Origin: Nitrospirales bacterium
GTDB taxonomy: Bacteria; Nitrospirota; Nitrospiria; Nitrospirales; UBA8639
Assembly: GCA_021604005.1 (NCBI GenBank)
Contig: BQIV01000002.1
Location: forward strand, 186,001-250,000
Direction: 5' to 3'
Length of the DNA stretch: 64,000 bases
The notes beneath the pieces are model-generated. The model was not told where the DNA came from. It made no database searches and worked only from the letters and a program-made list of their open reading frames with translations. A program made the position numbers and the translations under genes. This document shows, piece after piece, positions 36,687 to 45,960 of this stretch; the stretch's first letter is position 1; each line of letters starts with the position of its first letter.

Positions 36687-36900
36687 TTGGAGACACCATC
36701 GTCTTTCCGTCAACACCACCGGTCTGCTCCTGCCCCACGGCCTTCAAACACGCTGGGCAGAGACAATTATCATAGTGGGCTTCGATCCATTCAAGTTGCT
36801 CCCGTGTCAGCGACACATCCTGACACCAACAGCCATGGCCGGACGTACATCCGAACGAGACTCCACATCGGCTGCAGGATTTAAGCTTTTGATATTCCAT
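36679..36900 (-). CDS. Second cysteine-rich CWC family protein
   Basis: 73 residues. CSRC, HGCWCQD and CLCPACL repeat the cysteine pattern of the protein at 31727 although sequence identity is low. Its end overlaps bluB by 8 bp. Two CWC proteins, each fused translationally to a cobalamin gene, suggest a metal- or thiol-related task in corrinoid metabolism; this is inference. Confidence 0.85.
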   Translation of the reverse strand: MEYQKLKSCSRCGVSFGCTSGHGCWCQDVSLTREQLEWIEAHYDNCLCPACLKAVGQEQTGGVDGKTMVSPNE

Positions 36901-36960
36901 ACTTCATGTTGCCATATACGCTAGCGTAATAATCAATGAGGTGCTTTTGATAGGCTTGTT

Positions 36961-37043
36961 GCTCGTGAATCATATCTTGTATTCCGTGTGTAGTCTTGCG
37001 TTTCACACTTCACGAATAACGCTTCACATTCTTCCCAAGACGA
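36961..37043 (+). repeat. 83-bp dispersed repeat, copy B
   Basis: Ungapped match to 6912-6994 (about 80%), in the gap between the CWC gene and cobO. Same orientation relative to the window. Confidence 0.75.
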
Positions 37044-37058
37044 ACGACGATTCACGAA

Positions 37059-37655
37059 TTAAAACTCAACGCCTTTCTGCGCCTTTACCCCTTTCCGAAA
37101 TGGGTGTTTCACCATTTTCATTTCCGACACCAAATCGGCGGCTTCAATTAACTCATCCTTGGCTCCACGACCCGTGATGACGACATGCATCATCGGCGGA
37201 CGTTCATTAAGTCCATCCAAGACCTGCTGAAGGGTGACATACTCATGATGAATCGCAATATTCAACTCATCGAGAATCACCATGCCGTACAGCTCATCAC
37301 GCAAGATGGTCAATACCCTAATCCAAGCCTCTTGTGCGAATCGCTTGTCTCGCTCCCGGTCCTGCGTTTCCCACGTATAACCTTCCCCCATTCGAAGAAA
37401 GGTGACCTGTTCCCCAAATCCTTTCAAGATCCGTTCTTCTGCCGTATCAATCGCTCCTTTGATAAATTGCACGACCGCAATTTTCATCCCATGACCGACA
37501 CTGCGCATCGCCATACCCAGAGCAGCCGTCGTCTTGCCTTTTCCCGCACCCGTGTATACGATCAGCAGCCCTTTTTCTTCTTGGGCGGCTTCAATGCGTC
37601 GATCAACCGACGCTTTCAGTCGCTGCATTCGTGCCTGATGATCTTGATCTGTCAT
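37059..37655 (-). CDS. cobO: CobO/BtuR-type corrinoid adenosyltransferase
   Basis: 198 residues. P-loop TGAGKGKTTAALG (35-47), VQFIKG, and ILDELNIA match CobA/CobO. It adenosylates cob(I)yrinic acid a,c-diamide and salvaged corrinoids. Overlaps the GNAT gene by 4 bp. Together with PduO this gives the window two unrelated enzymes for the same step. Confidence 0.96.
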   Translation of the reverse strand: MTDQDHQARMQRLKASVDRRIEAAQEEKGLLIVYTGAGKGKTTAALGMAMRSVGHGMKIAVVQFIKGAIDTAEERILKGFGEQVTFLRMGEGYTWETQDRERDKRFAQEAWIRVLTILRDELYGMVILDELNIAIHHEYVTLQQVLDGLNERPPMMHVVITGRGAKDELIEAADLVSEMKMVKHPFRKGVKAQKGVEF

Positions 37656-38170
37656 AGCAAAACCTTTAACTTTCTCCCACCTGATACGTCAAAGCCAACC
37701 TTCTGATAAAAACTGAAGGTTCGCCGAAACGTTGGAAGCGGTGGAGTCGTCACTTCAAGTCTTTTCCAACTTTTTTGTTTTCCATATTCTTTGACAGCCA
37801 CCATGAGCATGCCACCAATACCCTGAGAACGAAAATCTTGGCGAACATAGCACTCTGGAATGACCCCAAACTTTCCTCCCGCATAGAGGGCACAACATTC
37901 ACACACCGACAACAGGCCAAGAGGTTCTTCCCGGTCCGGGAGAGCGGCAAAAAAGACCACGTATTGCTCGGCTTCAATATACTGCCTAGCTTGCGCCTTC
38001 ATCAGGTCTACATTCACATCGAAAGAAGGCACATTTGTTTCTCGCATGACTTCTTGAAGCAGATCATTAACCATAGCTGAAATAGAACCTGCATCGTTTG
38101 CTGTGGCTTTCCGAATATTAACGTTTAACACAATACTTCTATACCCTAGGTCCTTTCCAGAAAGTATCAC
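37652..38170 (-). CDS. GNAT N-acetyltransferase
   Basis: 172 residues. The acetyl-CoA loop VRQDFRSQGIGGMLMVAVKE and beta-strand C4 around YQKVGFDVSGG are clear. First gene of the cobO transcript, with a 4-bp overlap. Substrate unknown; link to cobalamin is positional only. Confidence 0.85.
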   Translation of the reverse strand: MILSGKDLGYRSIVLNVNIRKATANDAGSISAMVNDLLQEVMRETNVPSFDVNVDLMKAQARQYIEAEQYVVFFAALPDREEPLGLLSVCECCALYAGGKFGVIPECYVRQDFRSQGIGGMLMVAVKEYGKQKSWKRLEVTTPPLPTFRRTFSFYQKVGFDVSGGRKLKVLL

Positions 38171-38470
38171 CTGAGCAGATTATGTAGGTTCTATGGCGCA
38201 ACATACGAGCACCGTATTACGAGATATTCTCACAAAACACCTTCAATTGAGGTTCCGACATTTATAACAGAATATTCAAAATCGGCGATGGCACCCCCTC
38301 TTCGTGATCCAATCCAACTTTGAGCCTTTTTTCGCATACACTCAAATAATCATGCCTGTATTCGAATAAACTATACAACCTAGTCTTCCGTATGACTGAT
38401 TTCCTAAAAAACAAAGAAAAAACTTATGCTCTACACGAAACATAAGACTGAAAACAGTCATTACAAAAAT

Positions 38471-40642
38471 CTAAAAGTCAATTTGCATATTCAATTCATA
38501 TGATCGAGGCGATCCCAGCAGAACTTGATCCGGGTAAAACGTATCTCCCCAATACGCATACACCGTATCAAAGATATTGGTAATCCTCGCTAGAATCCGT
38601 ACAGGTCCGTTGTCATAAGCAACATGAACATCAACACGTTCATAATTTTTTAATGTTACCGTATTCGCATTATTGTTAAATCGATCGCTGACATAACGGA
38701 ATCGACCCCCAACTTCAAAAGGAAGGCCAGGAACATTACGATACCGTGTCCATGCATTCACGACCCAATTGGGAACATTCGGAGGCCTATTGCCAGAATT
38801 GGCTCCAAAAGATTCAAATTCAGCCACTGTAAAGGCCGCATTCGCACCCAAGCTCCACTGAGAAGTTGCTCGCATTGCGCTTTCTAATTCAAAGCCACTG
38901 GATCGTTGCCGCCCAACATTATCAACAAGCCCACCACCTCCGATAGGTACAAGAATATTTTTACGTTCAATGTAGTATCCAGCCAACAGCACCTCCAGAC
39001 GTCCATTCAAAAATTGAGACTTCATTCCGATTTCCCATTGATCTGCATTGGTCAAGTCAAAGTCCTGATTACCATTAACCAGAAAAATATTTGATCCGAC
39101 AGGATCGGCTCCTGAGGTCCATTGGCCGTAGGTCACAATTGAGTGAGTGAAATCATATACGACTCCAAGTCGCCAACTCAGGGGTCGAAACGTTCGTTCA
39201 AATGCATTGTCGGAGTTAACATTACCATCCAAATTAAAGCTGTCACGATTGAGTCGAATAAAATCCTGACGAAGTGCCGTGACCAATCGCAAATGAGAAG
39301 TCACCTCCAGAGAGTCTTCGAAGTACACCGCAATCGTTGTGATTTTTGTGGGATTCAGAAATGATTGTCCAGGATCTACAAACAACCCAGGTCTAGGATT
39401 GAAAGGATCAACACTATCCACATTCCCAAAGAACCGACTTCTCCGTGTAAAATCAACATAACTGAAATCCATCCCTAGTAATACCCTGTTGGGCAAGGTA
39501 GCAAGCGGAGACTTCACGGTCGCATTGATTCGATTACCGACAGTATGTTGGTCATGAGAGACAAAAAACCTATCACGATCAATAAGACCTGTCGTGGCAT
39601 TGAAGGTATACGTTTCAGCATTGCGCCACTCACGATCAGCCACAAAGTAATACACCGTATTGCGTAGCGAAAATGAAGGATTCAATTTCCATATCACGTC
39701 GAGATGCGTGAAGTATTGATGTGAATTCGCCTTCTCATTCGAAACATTGTAATTCAAGAACCGCATCCGTTTGTCGAGAGTTCGCCCATCTGTCGTTTCG
39801 ACCACACCCTTGAGAGGCTTGCTGCCAAAGGCCCCAGAAACCAGCGGAGTCCCCCAATAGTTTGGCAAAGAGTCTTCCATGTAATCGTAACCAAGAATGA
39901 TCTCTAATTCGTCCACAGGCTTCCAGAGAAGGGAGCCTGTGCCATTCAACGATCGTGAGTCAGCAGTCTCAACGTAGCCATCCGTCGACGTATGACTAAG
40001 GTCTATACGATAGGACAGTGTTTCACCTAAAGAACCACCGGCTCCGCCGCCTAATTTTATCGTGTCGTAACGACCATAAGACATTAAGGCTTCCCAGGAA
40101 TTTTGATCATTCGTTAGGGGGCGCTTCGTGACCATGTTCAATGTTCCTGCAATGGCACCTTGTCCATGCAAGACTGAGGCAGGACCTTTCAATAACTCAA
40201 TCCGATCCAAATTAAATCCATTTTGCGGACGACCGGCCATCGAGGCCGGGCCAAGCCAAATTCCATCGCGTAACACCGTGATTTGATTAACGGTAAATCC
40301 CCGCATTGAAAAACTAAAAGGTTGCCCAGGAGGGTCTCCCCACAGCACCCCAGGAACCATCTCAACAGACTGTGCGACAGATTGATATCCATTCTTTTTT
40401 AATTGCACATTATCAATACTATGAATAGATGCAGGCGTCTGTAATGGTGTCAACTCGAGGCGACTACTCGTTGACGGAGAATCTTTGAAGCGAAGATCTT
40501 GTCCCATGACAACCACTTCATCTAATCGAATGGGTTCATCCGACTGTTCTGTTTTTTCGCTCAAGCGTTGCTCGCCCCACACGTCTGAAAGCGTCCCGGC
40601 CATGATCATGACAGCCAGACACATCTCGATTGCTCGTTTCAT
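38471..40642 (-). CDS. TonB-dependent receptor under a cobalamin riboswitch
   Basis: 723 residues. Signal peptide 1-23, a TonB-box-like IRLDEVVVMG, plug domain (MRGFTVNQITVLRDG, LLKGPASVLHG) and a 22-strand barrel ending NMQIDF with terminal Phe. By sequence it is closer to ferrisiderophore/haem receptors (FhuE/FpvA-like) than to BtuB. A cobalamin riboswitch lies just upstream (40677-40815), so its ligand is more likely a corrinoid, a cobalt complex or another tetrapyrrole than an iron siderophore. It is transcribed after the CobN-like/ExbB/DUF2149 group. Confidence 0.92.
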   Translation of the reverse strand: MKRAIEMCLAVMIMAGTLSDVWGEQRLSEKTEQSDEPIRLDEVVVMGQDLRFKDSPSTSSRLELTPLQTPASIHSIDNVQLKKNGYQSVAQSVEMVPGVLWGDPPGQPFSFSMRGFTVNQITVLRDGIWLGPASMAGRPQNGFNLDRIELLKGPASVLHGQGAIAGTLNMVTKRPLTNDQNSWEALMSYGRYDTIKLGGGAGGSLGETLSYRIDLSHTSTDGYVETADSRSLNGTGSLLWKPVDELEIILGYDYMEDSLPNYWGTPLVSGAFGSKPLKGVVETTDGRTLDKRMRFLNYNVSNEKANSHQYFTHLDVIWKLNPSFSLRNTVYYFVADREWRNAETYTFNATTGLIDRDRFFVSHDQHTVGNRINATVKSPLATLPNRVLLGMDFSYVDFTRRSRFFGNVDSVDPFNPRPGLFVDPGQSFLNPTKITTIAVYFEDSLEVTSHLRLVTALRQDFIRLNRDSFNLDGNVNSDNAFERTFRPLSWRLGVVYDFTHSIVTYGQWTSGADPVGSNIFLVNGNQDFDLTNADQWEIGMKSQFLNGRLEVLLAGYYIERKNILVPIGGGGLVDNVGRQRSSGFELESAMRATSQWSLGANAAFTVAEFESFGANSGNRPPNVPNWVVNAWTRYRNVPGLPFEVGGRFRYVSDRFNNNANTVTLKNYERVDVHVAYDNGPVRILARITNIFDTVYAYWGDTFYPDQVLLGSPRSYELNMQIDF

Positions 40643-40676
40643 CCTTATCCCTTTCCACGAGGATTTCCTTCTTTAA

Positions 40677-40815
40677 TCTGGCCAGGTTTTCTGACTCAGG
40701 GCCTCCTACTCACCACACCTTCCCGTCAAACTTGACAGTGGTATTTTGTAGCTTTCGTTCCCTTCACAGCTGCGGGACAGTGTTGGACTTCCACCAATCT
40801 TCCCTCAACCAGATG
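40677..40815 (-). promoter_or_regulatory. Cobalamin riboswitch upstream of the 38471 receptor
   Basis: Read on the minus strand: GGGAAGATTGGTGGAAGTCC, TCCCGCAGCTGTGAAGGG, ACCACTG, GGGAAGG, and a B12 box GAGTCAGAAAACCTGGCC near 40681-40697. All blocks of the classical cobalamin riboswitch occur in order, with a short (9-base) variable loop between CCACTG and GGGAAGG. It should repress the receptor when B12 is plentiful. Confidence 0.93.
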
Positions 40816-40848
40816 GAGAATGTTTATGCGAGCGTTAGTTAGTCATCA

Positions 40849-41160
40849 TTATTTTTTCGAACTCCTTTCGATCAGATAGAGTTTCCCTGTTTTGGGATCC
40901 CGAAAAACCTGGCCCATGGACTCATAGCCATCCCCCATACTTTGAATTCCTGCTGGAATCTGCGGGAGCTCTTGGCCCTTTTCGACAACTTGAGGTTGAG
41001 TCAATCGTTCAATCAATTCCGGGCTTAAGGCCGCAAGCGCTGCAATGAGACCACACGCAAAGACAAGCATGATATCCACCAAATTCGCGAGTGGCCCCAA
41101 CGGCTCATCTTCCTGTATATCAAAGCGACTTGATCGCCAGGTAGATCGCTTCACAAGCAT
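40849..41160 (-). CDS. DUF2149 protein, ExbD-like single-pass membrane protein
   Basis: 103 residues. One transmembrane helix (about 25-46) contains LVDIMLVF with D29, closely resembling the LVDVMLVL proton-conducting segment of ExbD/TolR; the C-terminal half would be periplasmic. DUF2149 genes are known next to CobN-like and MotA/TolQ/ExbB genes in methanogens and, as HmuV, in Bacteroidota haem operons. Lies 7 bp after the ExbB-like gene. Confidence 0.85.
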   Translation of the reverse strand: MLVKRSTWRSSRFDIQEDEPLGPLANLVDIMLVFACGLIAALAALSPELIERLTQPQVVEKGQELPQIPAGIQSMGDGYESMGQVFRDPKTGKLYLIERSSKK

Positions 41161-41167
41161 ATCTTCT

Positions 41168-41605
41168 TCATTCCTCCATCACGCTCAATACCTCTTCATA
41201 CCAACGCCGACGAACTCGTCCAAGCACAAAACCAATGATACCCGTTAATAGACCCAACACTGTGGTATCGAATGCTACGGTGACTGCGGTTGTCAGAATA
41301 GACAGATCTCCCTGACCTAATCCCGATAGACCTGGCCCTAAGGGAATCAAGGTTCCCATCAACCCCAACATTGGAGACACGCGGGTTAAGATATCAGTCC
41401 GTTCGGTTCGCCATCGTGCAACTTTTTCGAAATGCATGCGATCACTGGCTGTTAAAATTTCCTTCAATCCCCAAAACCGTTCACCGATCGCGATACCGAT
41501 TTCCCACACCGCCAACACCAACATGAGTCCCAAACCCAGAATAATGGGATATAAAAGAATTAACACAAAGTCATGCATGATCGTAATTATGACGCCATTA
41601 AACAT
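41168..41605 (-). CDS. MotA/TolQ/ExbB-family proton channel
   Basis: 145 residues from ATG 41605, which overlaps the CobN-like stop as TGATG; GGGAG upstream supports it. Three membrane segments; the family signature SPMLGLMGTLIPLGPGL and TTAVTVAFDTTVLGLLTGIIG is clear. The conserved position, size and partner are those of HmuU-type ExbB proteins. It would form a stator with DUF2149 and harness proton flow. Confidence 0.9.
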   Translation of the reverse strand: MFNGVIITIMHDFVLILLYPIILGLGLMLVLAVWEIGIAIGERFWGLKEILTASDRMHFEKVARWRTERTDILTRVSPMLGLMGTLIPLGPGLSGLGQGDLSILTTAVTVAFDTTVLGLLTGIIGFVLGRVRRRWYEEVLSVMEE

Positions 41606-44600
41606 CAGGTCTTCTCCCAAGGTTTACCGCGGCCGGTACGAATACCGAGATAAAGGAGTAGGAACGCAAGGCTAAGAAGGAGCCAAGCATGTGACACCGC
41701 CGTTTCGATCATACTACTGTCCGAATCAGATTGAGAAACAGCAGTGTTCGTCGTAACCTCATCCGTCTCAATCTCGGCAATCGCTGTCGTGCTCTCCTCT
41801 TGAGCAACATCCGGCATCTGCTCTCGGGCTAACACCTCATGCAACCCCTTCAATTGATCGGGGGCAAGACGATTCGCCATCCAATCGAATACTGGATGAT
41901 CGGGTCGTGTATGACCACTCCCCGGCAATCCATGCTGAATAAGTAATTGCGCGAGTTGCCCACTCAGCTCATTCAATGTGCGGTCGTCAGCTTCCCAAAA
42001 CCCCTTTTGTACGGCCACGAGCATCACCGTCAGCATATTCGTTTTGACATGAACGTTATGCCCTTGTTCAAGAAATGCGTCGAGACCAAGATCATAATGA
42101 TCATCCAGGTACACTGATTTCACCTCATCCCACATCGCACTTGAGATGATTTCGGGGTTCGTCACTTGCCAGCCCCACAAATACTCAAGAAACTCACTCC
42201 CCATCGTGCGTGCACCAGCATAATCATGCTTCATCAATGCGCCTAACCAGATAGGATTGAGGAATTGCCCACGAAGCTCCATCATCAGCGCTTCATCTAA
42301 ATTGACCAACTTGGCCTGCTTGGGGTCCGCATGCCGCACAATACGCGCCTTCGGCGGTATCCCTGTGAGACTTTCAACGGCAAGACTTAATCCTCCGAGG
42401 TAATCAAAGGCATCATTATTATCCAACAGTCCGTACAGATTACTGGCTCGGCCTAAGTACGTATGGGCTACCTGTTGTAAGTTGGATTGAAATCGCGCTT
42501 GCATACGTTCTCCACGATAATCCACCCCGTATGCATGTCCCATGCGGTTCAGATAGGCCTGAGCAATTTCTTTTCTGTCTTCCCATGCACCAGAACGTTC
42601 GACTAAGGTGTTGACGCCAGCCCCATACGACCCCGGGGCTGTTCCAAAGATTCTCAGACTGGCTTCTCGTCCAGCAACTTGCGCCAGCACACCCGTTGCA
42701 AGTAAAGCCGTCGCTTCCTTTACCCATTGGGCAGCCACTCGGTTTTGCCGAAGAGATTCTTCTCCAGCATTGGCCAATGGTCCTAACAGTTCCAACGCAG
42801 CCTCGAGTGCCGAGCGAAGCGATGGATACTGACGTCGAATTGTCTGGCTCGCCCCATCGAGCGCTAACAACACAGCTTTGTCCAACCACTCCAACTGCGC
42901 CCCATATAAATCTCGAAACAAACCAGATGTTATAAAGACAACATCACGGCGTTCACTCTTGTCCGTCAACAATTCGCGGCGAATCGATGTTAAGATGCCT
43001 CGGCTGTTCCATACCGGCTCAATGCCCAACATGTTCAACCCAAACGCCATCATCGCTCCTTCGTCACGCACCGCATCGGATGCCCAGAGAATCACGGCCT
43101 CTTTGCCATCTTTTGATGCCGGGGTCTCCACTCGTGCTTTGGTCGCCAGTTCCTTTCCCAAGGCAAACCCTAAGCGTGTGGGCAGCAGACTGCCATCAAG
43201 CGCATGAAAGTTTCGCCCTGTTGGCAAGACTTCGGGAGTGCGGATCGGATCATTGCCTTTTCCCGGCTGAACAAAGCCACCAGCTAGAGCATTAAACAGC
43301 GATCGCAGCTCTTCCTTCGGCGAGTTTGCGAGATCCTGTCGTCGTGACCCAGCTTCTGATGTTTTTTCACTCTTTCCTCCCATGGAGGTTATCATGGTAT
43401 CCAGAGCCTGCGGGGTCCAATCTTTACCAAAAACATGGAGGCCCAGTGGCATATAGTTTTCCTGTAGCTTCGTGAGATAATGTCCGGTTTCATGCACGAG
43501 AAGGTCATCATCAACATCTTCAAAACGTATACCACGAATGCTCAATTCATCGGCCATGCTGACGGCAAGCTCATCTCGTAAATTCAGTCCGTCAATCCGC
43601 TCGCGAATGGCCGCCACGGAACGAATGCGTGCAGGTGAAGCAGGGTCAGGATCTGCGGCCTCAAATGTTTCGACCAATTGTCGAAGACCCAAAAGATCAT
43701 CGTACAATTCTGTCGTACTCAACGGTGGGGTTAGATGGCTAATCATCACCGCAAGACCACGGCGTTTGGCCTGAATCCCCTCCCCCACACCATCAACAAT
43801 GTAGGGGTAGATGCCAGGCGTGTCTCCTGCGATATGCCAAGAGTAGTCCAACAGACCAACACCAGCACTATGACGTGGAAGAAACTCGTAGGTTGAATGC
43901 CGCCCTAAATGAATGATGGCATCGGCCTGAAACTCTTCGCGAAGCCAAGAATAAAATGCCAGGTATTGATGCGTGGGAGGAAACGTCGTATTGGCATGCA
44001 ACAGTTCTTCGTTCAATTCCCACCCTCGTGGTGGCTGAGGACCAATGAACACATTTCCAAAACGTATACCGGGAATGAGCAGTTGCTGGTCTTGCACCAT
44101 TACACGCCCAGGGCTCGGCCCCCATCCACTCAAGCCTTCTATTTCAGTGTCACGAATCGCTTGACTCAACGTTTGAGCCTGACTCCAGTCTGTCCCACCG
44201 TTTATCAGCCTACGATATTCCTCTTCCAGTTGCGCTAAAAGGTCGTGGGCACGGTCTCGACTGGCATGCGCTGCCCCATCAAGAACAAATCGTACGTTCT
44301 CCAGGACTGACTCCAATAATTTCACCGCAAGCGTTCCCTCAGTAGCCTCAACTGCACTGTGCACATTTTCGTGAAGATACCCTAACGGACCGTACTCCAT
44401 TTCCGCTTGCAAGGGAGCCGGGAGTTGAGTGAACCAGCTTCGATAGTTATTCGGAGACACCGTGGCAATCAGCTTGGACATGCGACGTAGAGAATCTGCC
44501 TGTTCCGGCAAGTTCACGCCGCGCTCCTGAATAAGGTCCAATAATGCTTGGGGATCAGGTGGCAGCTTTCCCGTCTCATACCCCTGCGCCTTCATCTCCG

Positions 44601-45960
44601 TAAGCAAATGCCAAAGACTTGCAGGGACATCGAGATTGTCAGCCCCAACGTTGTGTCGACCTGGTGGATGATTGTAATACACAATGGCCACTCGCTTTTC
44701 CGCATTTGAGATCTTAACTAACCGATACCACCGACTCACCCGCTTGACGATCCGGTTCGTTTGTTCTGGAAGAGGTTGGGTGATACTGAGACGCAGACCG
44801 GTCAATTGATGGATCCAAGATTTCGTGACGGTTGCTAGTACGAGAGGCTGACTGACACCCTGAACTTCAGGCATCGCAATACGATAATGGACAGAATTCC
44901 AAGGAAGTCCGTCACCTGATAGTTCCCACTGATAATGTGTACGATCAGTCAGACGAAGTCCTTTGAGGACCGGCACGTTGAGACGCGACAAAATCTGGGT
45001 GGCTATTTCACGCCCCTCCCCGCCACCAATCACGAAATCCTGCAATGAAATAATGCCGGCCAGTGGAGCCTTTGTTTGCAATCTTTCGATCAGCGTCAAT
45101 GCTTGCGTACTACTTTCCCCCCATATCGCAAAGACGGCAAGACAATCCAATGCTTCGTTTCGGGCTGATGCACATATTTGATTAATCAGATCAATATTGC
45201 CCTTACTATCTCCTCGATCGTGATCGATGATGGCAATCCATGGCGTTTCGGGTTTTAACGCAATTTCATCCAATGGCTTCATGGCATGCTGGTGATAGAT
45301 GCGAACATTATCTCGAGAACGGACAACATCGATTCCCATGTCGACCCCTGCCGTCTTGAATATCAGAGCAATCATGTTCGCAAGATTTTCTTGACCACGA
45401 GCATGCCAATAGGCTTTGACTTCTATCCAACTCTTTTGACGGGGAAACTTCGTGGAACGTTCCTTGATCCACTCTAAAGCGCTCTGATTCTTTCGTGGAG
45501 CTTCGCCAATTGCCGTAATCGCATCGGCGCTCATGCCACGAAAGACCAGCCCCATATGATCTCGCGACTGCGTAACCAGTGACGGGGACGAACTGACAGC
45601 GAATACGGGCTTTGAACCGTAATTTTTTAGTAAACGTTGAAGTCGTGCTGCGTGATCGCCAAATATCGCGACGGCCAAGAACACATCACTCTGGTTGAGG
45701 AGTGTTTGAACTTCCGCATCACTCATCGTAGAAATTTGGGAAGTCGTTCGAAACACAAATTGATGAGATTGATGCCGTTCATGAAAGAAATCCGCCCCAG
45801 CCGCAAGATCGGCAGCCGAACGATCCGAGACAATAGCCAGAAGCGTTTTTCCAAAACTCACATTCGTCGTCAGAATGAGCATGAACAGCATGCCACACAA
45901 CACACGAAAGAACCTTGCGGTGCAAGAAACAACCATCATTCGATGCCCGACACGTGTCAT
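41605..45960 (-). CDS. CobN-like (magnesium/cobalt chelatase large subunit) protein with signal peptide and membrane anchor
   Basis: 1451 residues from ATG 45960. The CobN/BchH core is present throughout (IIHLGRHSTYEFLPRH, HTRPDHPVFDWMA, GSYGAGVNTLVER). Unlike cytosolic CobN, it begins with a hydrophobic export signal (residues about 20-38, VLCGMLFMLILTTNVSFG) and ends with one transmembrane helix (about 1424-1442, LLLSLAFLLLYLGI) plus a short basic tail. This predicts a periplasmic enzyme tethered to the inner membrane, as for HmuS of Bacteroidota haem operons, which removes iron from haem. Followed by ExbB and DUF2149 genes; preceded by cbiA with 4-16 bp overlap. No AAA chelatase subunits are present. 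Confidence 0.88.
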   Translation of the reverse strand: MTRVGHRMMVVSCTARFFRVLCGMLFMLILTTNVSFGKTLLAIVSDRSAADLAAGADFFHERHQSHQFVFRTTSQISTMSDAEVQTLLNQSDVFLAVAIFGDHAARLQRLLKNYGSKPVFAVSSSPSLVTQSRDHMGLVFRGMSADAITAIGEAPRKNQSALEWIKERSTKFPRQKSWIEVKAYWHARGQENLANMIALIFKTAGVDMGIDVVRSRDNVRIYHQHAMKPLDEIALKPETPWIAIIDHDRGDSKGNIDLINQICASARNEALDCLAVFAIWGESSTQALTLIERLQTKAPLAGIISLQDFVIGGGEGREIATQILSRLNVPVLKGLRLTDRTHYQWELSGDGLPWNSVHYRIAMPEVQGVSQPLVLATVTKSWIHQLTGLRLSITQPLPEQTNRIVKRVSRWYRLVKISNAEKRVAIVYYNHPPGRHNVGADNLDVPASLWHLLTEMKAQGYETGKLPPDPQALLDLIQERGVNLPEQADSLRRMSKLIATVSPNNYRSWFTQLPAPLQAEMEYGPLGYLHENVHSAVEATEGTLAVKLLESVLENVRFVLDGAAHASRDRAHDLLAQLEEEYRRLINGGTDWSQAQTLSQAIRDTEIEGLSGWGPSPGRVMVQDQQLLIPGIRFGNVFIGPQPPRGWELNEELLHANTTFPPTHQYLAFYSWLREEFQADAIIHLGRHSTYEFLPRHSAGVGLLDYSWHIAGDTPGIYPYIVDGVGEGIQAKRRGLAVMISHLTPPLSTTELYDDLLGLRQLVETFEAADPDPASPARIRSVAAIRERIDGLNLRDELAVSMADELSIRGIRFEDVDDDLLVHETGHYLTKLQENYMPLGLHVFGKDWTPQALDTMITSMGGKSEKTSEAGSRRQDLANSPKEELRSLFNALAGGFVQPGKGNDPIRTPEVLPTGRNFHALDGSLLPTRLGFALGKELATKARVETPASKDGKEAVILWASDAVRDEGAMMAFGLNMLGIEPVWNSRGILTSIRRELLTDKSERRDVVFITSGLFRDLYGAQLEWLDKAVLLALDGASQTIRRQYPSLRSALEAALELLGPLANAGEESLRQNRVAAQWVKEATALLATGVLAQVAGREASLRIFGTAPGSYGAGVNTLVERSGAWEDRKEIAQAYLNRMGHAYGVDYRGERMQARFQSNLQQVAHTYLGRASNLYGLLDNNDAFDYLGGLSLAVESLTGIPPKARIVRHADPKQAKLVNLDEALMMELRGQFLNPIWLGALMKHDYAGARTMGSEFLEYLWGWQVTNPEIISSAMWDEVKSVYLDDHYDLGLDAFLEQGHNVHVKTNMLTVMLVAVQKGFWEADDRTLNELSGQLAQLLIQHGLPGSGHTRPDHPVFDWMANRLAPDQLKGLHEVLAREQMPDVAQEESTTAIAEIETDEVTTNTAVSQSDSDSSMIETAVSHAWLLLSLAFLLLYLGIRTGRGKPWEKT

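Noticed and set aside
41605-45960. Calling the CobN-like protein a standard cytosolic cobaltochelatase
   Set aside because: Signal peptide, C-terminal anchor and ExbB/DUF2149 neighbours do not fit, and no CobS/CobT AAA subunits are present; named only as CobN-like.
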